Below are positions 58,626-64,000 of a DNA stretch of 64,000 nucleotides, piece after piece; position 1 is the first letter of the stretch, and each line of letters starts with the position of its first letter. The notes beneath the pieces were generated by a model. That model saw only the letters and a program-made list of their open reading frames with translations. It was not told the DNA's origin and did no database searches. A program made the position numbers and the translations under genes. Source of the DNA: Carposina sasakii (lineage: Eukaryota; Arthropoda; Insecta; Lepidoptera; Carposinidae); the NCBI GenBank assembly GCA_014607495.2, contig CP053152.1, positions 1,674,001 through 1,738,000 of the forward strand, in the 5' to 3' direction.

Positions 58626-59424
58626 ATTTATAGGTAAGTGCCTACTAATTCTAAGTGTCCCTTCTGTTCCATCGACTCTATGACCAGGTTCTAAGTGTAT
58701 TTGATTTAGAGAAATGGAAAGGCGTGGCTAGCCTTTGTTTTCACGTCAGAAATTTACAACACTATATCTGGTCGACTCTATTTGGCTTGGTAATGAAAGC
58801 AGCCGGTGCATGTGGAAAGTATTGTTTGCATAGGTACCGCATGTACTATTGCGATTGCGGTACTTGTTGATGGATTGACTCATTATCTGTGGAAAGTCGG
58901 GAAAAGGGGAACGATGTAGGTATGTTTATTATGTTTCATACGTATTATGTGAAATTGGAAATAATAAGTAGGTGTAAAGGAGGGTTGCAGAGGTATTTAG
59001 ATATCTCAATCCCACTTCTGATATTGCGGTTTGAAGGGTGCGATATAAGAAGTGGTATTTTCAGATAAAAAAGTTTTCAATAGCACTCTGTGAATATAAA
59101 CGGTATAATCCTTTAATGTGATTAAATAATGATACATCGATGTCGTAAATGATTTATTGTACAGTTGGACAAAAAATAAAGAGAGACCAAAATGGCTACA
59201 AGTTTACCTCCAAATTCAATCCATATAAGAAACATACCTTACAACTCATGATGCAATTTTTCCAACAAATTATAAGTAAGTAATTGGCCACCCGAGGACA
59301 TACACTTAACGAGAACGTACACGAGTCCCTGTTTTTGTACTATCATACTAAGCAGGGCCACGATTAAGGTTCGGGACAAAACACGAAATAATGTTAATTG
59401 CTCACTTGTGCCCGTAAAATAAAT

Positions 59425-59605
59425 AAACATCGGGCGCGTGCGCATTTCCCGCGCAAAAAAACTTAAAACAACCATAAAAGGTACACCTGACTCCTTACGC
59501 GGGCCGGAATTTATGAATAAAAATACCAATCTAAATTCAAAATGGACGCCGCCAATTAAGGCGCGTTCGAAAACGTCTAAACTCAAGGTTCGCCGAACGC
59601 AGCCG
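59425..59605. promoter_or_regulatory. GC-richer unique island
   Basis: Holds GGCGCGTGCGCATTTCCCGC (an NRF-1/Ewg-like site on the minus strand), TTCAAAATGGACGCCGCC (YY1/Pho-like) and ACGCGGGCCGGAATTTATGA. The overlapping 123-codon minus ORF (59239-59610) looks incidental. Regulatory role inferred only. Confidence 0.28.
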
Positions 59606-59639
59606 AGCACCTACGTGAGGGTACATACCTACGCTAAAC

Positions 59640-60836
59640 GCTGCCATGAATGAATGGCGTTATGATAATATTCGACAATAGTTCAGGATTCTAATGGAGT
59701 GTGGGTAGGCTTCCAATAGAATATGCTCAAGCGATTAAATAATGGTATAATAGCAAATATAGTGCGTTGTTCTAATACAAAATAATAACACGGTACGCGA
59801 TGTTTGGATAACTTCAATACATTATCATAGAACAGTTAAAGCATACTCGTATAAGGAGTTATTTGATTAACAACTTTCATTGATGCATCATAAATGCATA
59901 TTGGAACTTGTAAATTTCATTTGAGGCAAAGTGTGTAAGAGTGTAAGTGTTGAATCTTGGTGTTCTTCTATTCTTTATCCTAGATAGTCTATGCACCACA
60001 GAGGGTATTGCGACGGTCGGTACCAGAATTGCAACATTTGCGGGAATTTTAGGCCAGGGCGTTTAAGAGATTTTTTTTTTTTTTTAGTTTATCCCGAAGG
60101 AAAGGCAAGGGGAACTAAGCCTAATCATTGTTTAGTAAAATATATTCTGAATTTATGATGAATGACAATGATGATGAGTGGAAACGTCGGAAAAATCCTC
60201 AAGAACGAGTTTAAAATTAGTAAAAATCAAAAATAATTGCAGAAACAACTTACATGAGCCCATGAAGAGATCGTATTCCGACTAAAGTTTTACTCAGCTT
60301 ACCTGCATAGAGATTTTGAAGCACCTACAAAATAGCCAATAGAAAGAACTCCCGCCAACAAATACGAAATCAAAATTCGAACAGAACGTGTGTGGAATTC
60401 ACATCATGCACGCGCGACATTCAATTGTCTAATTAGAGGAAGAAAGCGATACGTCGCAGGGCGTCAACCGATTTGACACCGTCGATCCTACATAATAACG
60501 TCTAATGTTGAAGGTCATGTTGGCAGAATAATGTAAGATGACGTTATCGACGATGGGCATTAGCGAAAGTGGATGTCGACGAGAGTGAAAATTTCTAAGA
60601 TTTGGTTCGGTATATCACGAAAATCCATACTAACTTAAGCAGAAGTAAAATTATGTCTAGTGTTTTTGCGATTTCATATTTAAGAAAAATAACGACAAAA
60701 AATAATGTCAAAAGTATAAAAAAATTACATAATATTAAATTACATAACATTCATATAGACACAGCCGCGTTCCCGAAATGGGGTAACCAGAACTAGAGAG
60801 TATATAGTGTTCTGTGGCCAGAACTGCCGGTTCATA
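59640..60836. other. No gene recognised
   Basis: AT-rich unique DNA, with a poly-T run at 60070-60085 followed by TTATCCCGAAGGAAAGGCAA. Similar TTATTCCGAAGGAAAGGCAA lies near 24980, hinting at a short shared repeat. No supported gene. Confidence 0.4.
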
Positions 60837-60850
60837 ATAGGTAATCGTTT

Positions 60851-61335
60851 TTTTTTTTATATGTTATAAGCCTTTTATTCAGATAAATTACAATAGTACA
60901 GTACTTAATAATTACAATAGGTATATACAAATTATATGACATCGACATTATCTGTTTGCCCTATTTTGGCAAAGGCCTCCTCCAACCTCTTCCACTCTTC
61001 TCCATCTCTCGCTGTCCTTATCCATGTCCTTCCCGCTGTATCCCTTAGTTCGTCCTCCCATCTTTTGAACGGTCTCCCCCTCTTTCGTTTTTTGTATTTG
61101 GGGAACCAATTCATCAGGGTTCTACTCCATTTATCTCTTCCTCTTACTGTATGCCCTGTCCATTTCAATTTCTTTACCTTAGATGTAACATCTTCTATTT
61201 TTGTATGTCTTCTAAGTGTTTCGTTTCTTATTTTGTCTAATTTCCTTTTTCCAAGCATACTTCTCTCCATAGCAGATTGACATGCTTCTAACTTTTTGGT
61301 TTGAGCCTTTGTCAAAGCCCAGGTCTGGCACCCGT
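60851..61335 (-). pseudogene. 5'-truncated LINE 3' end, C-terminal part of RT protein
   Basis: Encodes about 130 residues in one frame, including GCQTWALTKAQTKKLEAC, AMERSMLGKRKLDKIRNE, KVKKLKWTGHTVRGRDKW, KRGRPFKRWEDELRDTAG and EAFAKIGQTDNVDVI. This is the conserved tail of endonuclease/reverse-transcriptase LINEs, from a subfamily different from 30538. The stop is at 60932-60934, then a short 3' UTR with AATAAA and a poly-A run (60851-60858). A perfect 14-bp duplication ATAGGTAATCGTTT (60837-60850 and 61336-61349) flanks it. The frame's first residues right of 61335 are host sequence. Confidence 0.92.
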
Positions 61336-61349
61336 ATAGGTAATCGTTT

Positions 61350-62800
61350 AGTAGATATTTATTACCAAATTTCTGAAGTAATCTCACAGACACGTTTATA
61401 GTCTAAGAGACGTGGAAGATCGACCTTCACTGATCTGATTACTCGTATTAAATATAATTGTATAAACAAATATGCCTATGATGACTTGCCTATCGAAAAG
61501 TGTTCGTATCTATTTTTATTAATTTTAATAAATTTTTTTTCATCACCTTCACTCTTTTGATAACCGAATGAGTTTTATCCATAAAGAAATGGTTTTATCT
61601 CAACTGGTAGTTTTAACACACAGAGTATGCCTAGATAGCCTTGCCTACTTAATTCTGTGCATGGCTAGGTACCTAGCAAGGATGTGAATTTGAATTTGTA
61701 TGGCTACAAAATATAGCTAACAGCGGCTGCTCGCGACTACGTTCACGTACCTAAGCCGTTCCGTTCCGAGAATTTAGGGAAATCTTTTCTTAATACATCC
61801 CAAGAAACACACTGCTTCTACAGTCAGTAAATTCGTATGATCCGTCAATAAGTTTGCCAGGATATACCTACCTAGATAACAAGTTCAGTAGCATAGCATT
61901 TAAGGTCAAAGAGAAATCAAATGAACATAAAAGTTAGATGCTTTAATGCTTGGAAAACACATAAAAGTCTAAAATTACCCACACATTAAGGTCGACGCTA
62001 ATAAACCTACAAACGACCAAAATGTTTTTTTATCAGGCTGAGACATCGAAATCATTGGCCCTAGAGTCTGGCAGAGATAACTACTGCGAAATGTACTGTT
62101 AAGACTAAATACCATTTATGTGGTCTCACTAGTAAGTAATTTGGAAGATAAAAGAAAGCACGTAAATCCTACTAATCTATACATATAAAATGCTTTCTCC
62201 TGAATGAATGACAACGGATCAACGCATAGCCTAAACCGCTGGCGCTGATCTCAGGCCTCTAAGAACTTGGAGATTGTGTTCTTTGTATGGCGTAGGCAGA
62301 CGATAAGAAAGGATTATCAGCACTGCTATAATATAAAATACTAACCGTTACCCGCGGCTTCCCCCGCGTGTACTACATAATATAGCCAATTTCTTTCTCC
62401 GTATGTATTGGTCTAGTAAATAAAGCGTAAAGTGGAAAACGTTTTGTATTTATGACATTAATTAGGATTACAAATGACCTCGATTTTAGCAGCTCAATGA
62501 CATTTTCTTATGTGCTTCAAAAGTAGAAAAACTGGTTTTACGCACAAATATACTTGTCACGGTGTATTGGAAAAACACTAACACCTGTCACAGACAAAAG
62601 TAGACCAAGGTGAAATGTTAATTAATACCTGCGACGACAAACATTGTACTTGCAGTCGCAAAAGAGTTTATCTTAGACTAGTAAGGTTGTATATGCGTTG
62701 ATTCAGCTGTATATCTGAAGTGACTAGCGTGGGACACTATTTGAGGTTGCAATAGTTCTCGCAATTCATTAATCGGTATCGACGAATTGGAATTGTAGGT
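61350..62800. other. No gene recognised; retroposon scars
   Basis: AT-rich. CTGCTCGCGACTACGTTCAC near 61730 with TTTAGGGAAATC, and CGTTACCCGCGGCTTCCCCC near 62345, look like decayed heads of the ACTAGCGG...CCCGCG repeat class. No open frame with family resemblance. Confidence 0.4.
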
Positions 62801-62801
62801 A

Positions 62802-64000
62802 CGAGGGGGCGTTTTTAAGTTCGCGGAATCGGGGGTAAGACGTGGAAATAAAAATACAAGTTTATTTTTCCTTTTCAATATATTCTCCTGCAACCCTAAT
62901 ACATTTTTCAGATCTTTCAATTAGCTTATGTATACCCTCGAAAAAAAAATTTTTTTTCTTTGTCTGAAAAATAAGCTGAAACTGCTTCCTTCACTTCTTC
63001 ATCGCTTGAGAACTTCTTCCCCCGAAGTTCTTTTTTCATTTTTGGAAAGAGATAATAATCACTGGGAGCCAGGTCAGGACTGTAGGGTGGATGAACCAAA
63101 ATATCGAAGCCCACCTTATGCAGGGAAGCTAACGCAACACTGCTCTTGTGCACAGGCGCGTTGTCGTGCAGAAGGAGGACACCTTTGGTTATTTTCCCCT
63201 TCTTTTTGCCTTGATTGCTTCCTTTAATCGCTCTAAGATTGAAGCGTAGTATTCTCCGGTTATGGAGACACCTTTATCTTTATAATCTATCAACAAGATT
63301 CCTTCTGAGTCCCAAAAGATTGTCGCCATGATTTTTCCCGCCGACTGTGACACCTTAAATTTCTTTGGTGGTGGTGTACCTTTTTTGTGCCACTGCATAG
63401 AATCTTGTTTGGACTCAGGTTCATAATGATGAACCCAAGTTTCATCCCCAGTAACAATTCGAGTCAATACTCCATCCTGGTCTTCATTACAGAGGTCCAA
63501 AAACGCGCGAGAACACTCTACGCGCTGTTGTTTTTGAGGCGGCGTGAGCATTCTCGGCACCCACCTTGCACTGACTGTCAAGCCGAGATGATCGTGAAGA
63601 ATTTTAAATATGGTTGTATCGGATACTCCAACCATTTCTGCGAGCTGTTTCTTCTTTAGTCTAGCATCTTCCAGTATTAATTTTTCCACTTTTTGAATTA
63701 TTTCCGGAGTGGTCACCTCGATCGGCCGTCCTGGCCGAGGATCATCTTCAAGTGAGGCCCTGCCTTGCTTAAAAAGGGTATGCCACTTATAAACCATGGT
63801 TTTACCGGGGCAAGACTCCCCGTAAACGGATGACATCTCTTCTAGTATGGTTTGAACCGATTTACCTTGCTTGGTAAGGAACTTTATGACAGTGCGGTGC
63901 TCGATTTTCTCCATTTTTCATAATGTTCTTCCCAACTGAGTTGTTTGATCGACGATAATTCAAATAGTAATGGCCCGATTAAAACAAAACGTTCTATTTA
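62802..64000 (-). mobile_element. mariner element (right side cut by window end)
   Basis: The 3' terminus on the minus strand is set by TA (62800-62801) next to CGAGGGGGCGTTTTTAAGTT, a mariner-like TIR. The transposase reading frame fills most of the interior. About 86 bases of 5' flank are visible before the window ends, so the other TIR is probably just outside. Confidence 0.85.
62862..63914 (-). pseudogene. mariner transposase, two frameshifts
   Basis: Starts MEKIEHRTVIKFLTKQGKSV (ATG at 63912-63914). An N-terminal paired helix-turn-helix DNA-binding region (residues about 1-110, with DDPRPGRP) is followed by WVPRMLTP and the catalytic domain: first Asp in TGDETW, second in HDNAP, third in SPDLAPSDYYLF, with exactly 34 residues between the last two, the DD34D signature. 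The frame shifts near 63193-63203, where one base appears to be missing beside a GGGG/AAAA run, and again in the A/T run at 62940-62960. The final frame then ends at TAA 62862-62864 (GEYIEKEK). Otherwise the protein is nearly complete, so decay is slight. The enzyme family cuts and pastes its own DNA at TA sites. Confidence 0.92.

Noticed and set aside
59239..59610. 123-codon minus-strand ORF as a gene
   Set aside because: No recognisable domain, unusual hydrophobic mix, overlaps a GC island, and has no splice or promoter support; likely chance.
1..64000. CRISPR array or prokaryotic operon
   Set aside because: No regularly spaced identical short repeats, no ribosome-binding-site-led gene runs; introns, SINEs and LINEs show a eukaryotic genome.

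Overview
This window looks like a large, AT-rich, repeat-laden piece of an insect nuclear genome. Lepidoptera is the best guess. The reasons are the mix of RTE-type LINEs, the short retroposons that share a LINE 3' tail, tRNA-derived SINEs with a GGTTCGA B-box, many small TIR elements with TA target sites, and a mariner copy. There are no rRNA genes, no CRISPR array and no operon-like gene packing.

Only two host gene pieces can be named with confidence. (1) A 66-bp coding exon on the minus strand (13643-13708) has textbook splice sites and encodes part of a PH domain of the outspread / myosin-phosphatase-Rho-interacting type. No flanking exon of that gene was found here, so much of the window may be intron of a very large outspread-like gene. 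(2) A complete, uninterrupted 551-codon minus-strand gene (51692-53347) encodes an LRRC74-like leucine-rich-repeat protein, with a polyadenylation signal 25 bases after the stop. Two further pieces are tentative: a 79-bp plus-strand segment with good splice sites (43195-43273) and a 53-residue ORF with coding-like composition (46788-46949).

The rest is a mosaic of mobile DNA. From the left: a nested inverted-repeat element holding the decayed end of a cysteine-rich (CXC-like) gene (1-2159); hAT-like and TA-flanked MITEs (8-10.7 kb); tRNA-derived SINEs (12.3, 25.9, 33.3-33.7 kb); several copies of a ~255-bp retroposon whose 3' end equals that of an RTE LINE; a 5'-truncated RTE LINE with a clean 10-bp target-site duplication (30.5-32.7 kb); a run of small elements at 34-36 kb; a palindromic ~115-bp family whose three copies are all flanked by duplicated CAG or CTG triplets (41.0, 44.0, 44.2 kb); an element with a CATG duplication (48 kb); an internally tandem repeat (56 kb); a LINE 3' end with a 14-bp duplication (60.9 kb); and a frameshifted mariner transposase at the right edge. 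One ~200-bp dispersed repeat ('family A') has six copies, three of them split by other small elements.

Between the repeats lie short GC-rich islands in unique DNA. Several contain 12-bp palindrome-like sites of the NRF-1/Ewg type (TGCGCACGCGCA). One 220-bp stretch at 22.3 kb is packed with ATCGAT/CGATA. These are the best candidates for regulatory sequence. No host metabolic pathway or multi-gene system is visible.
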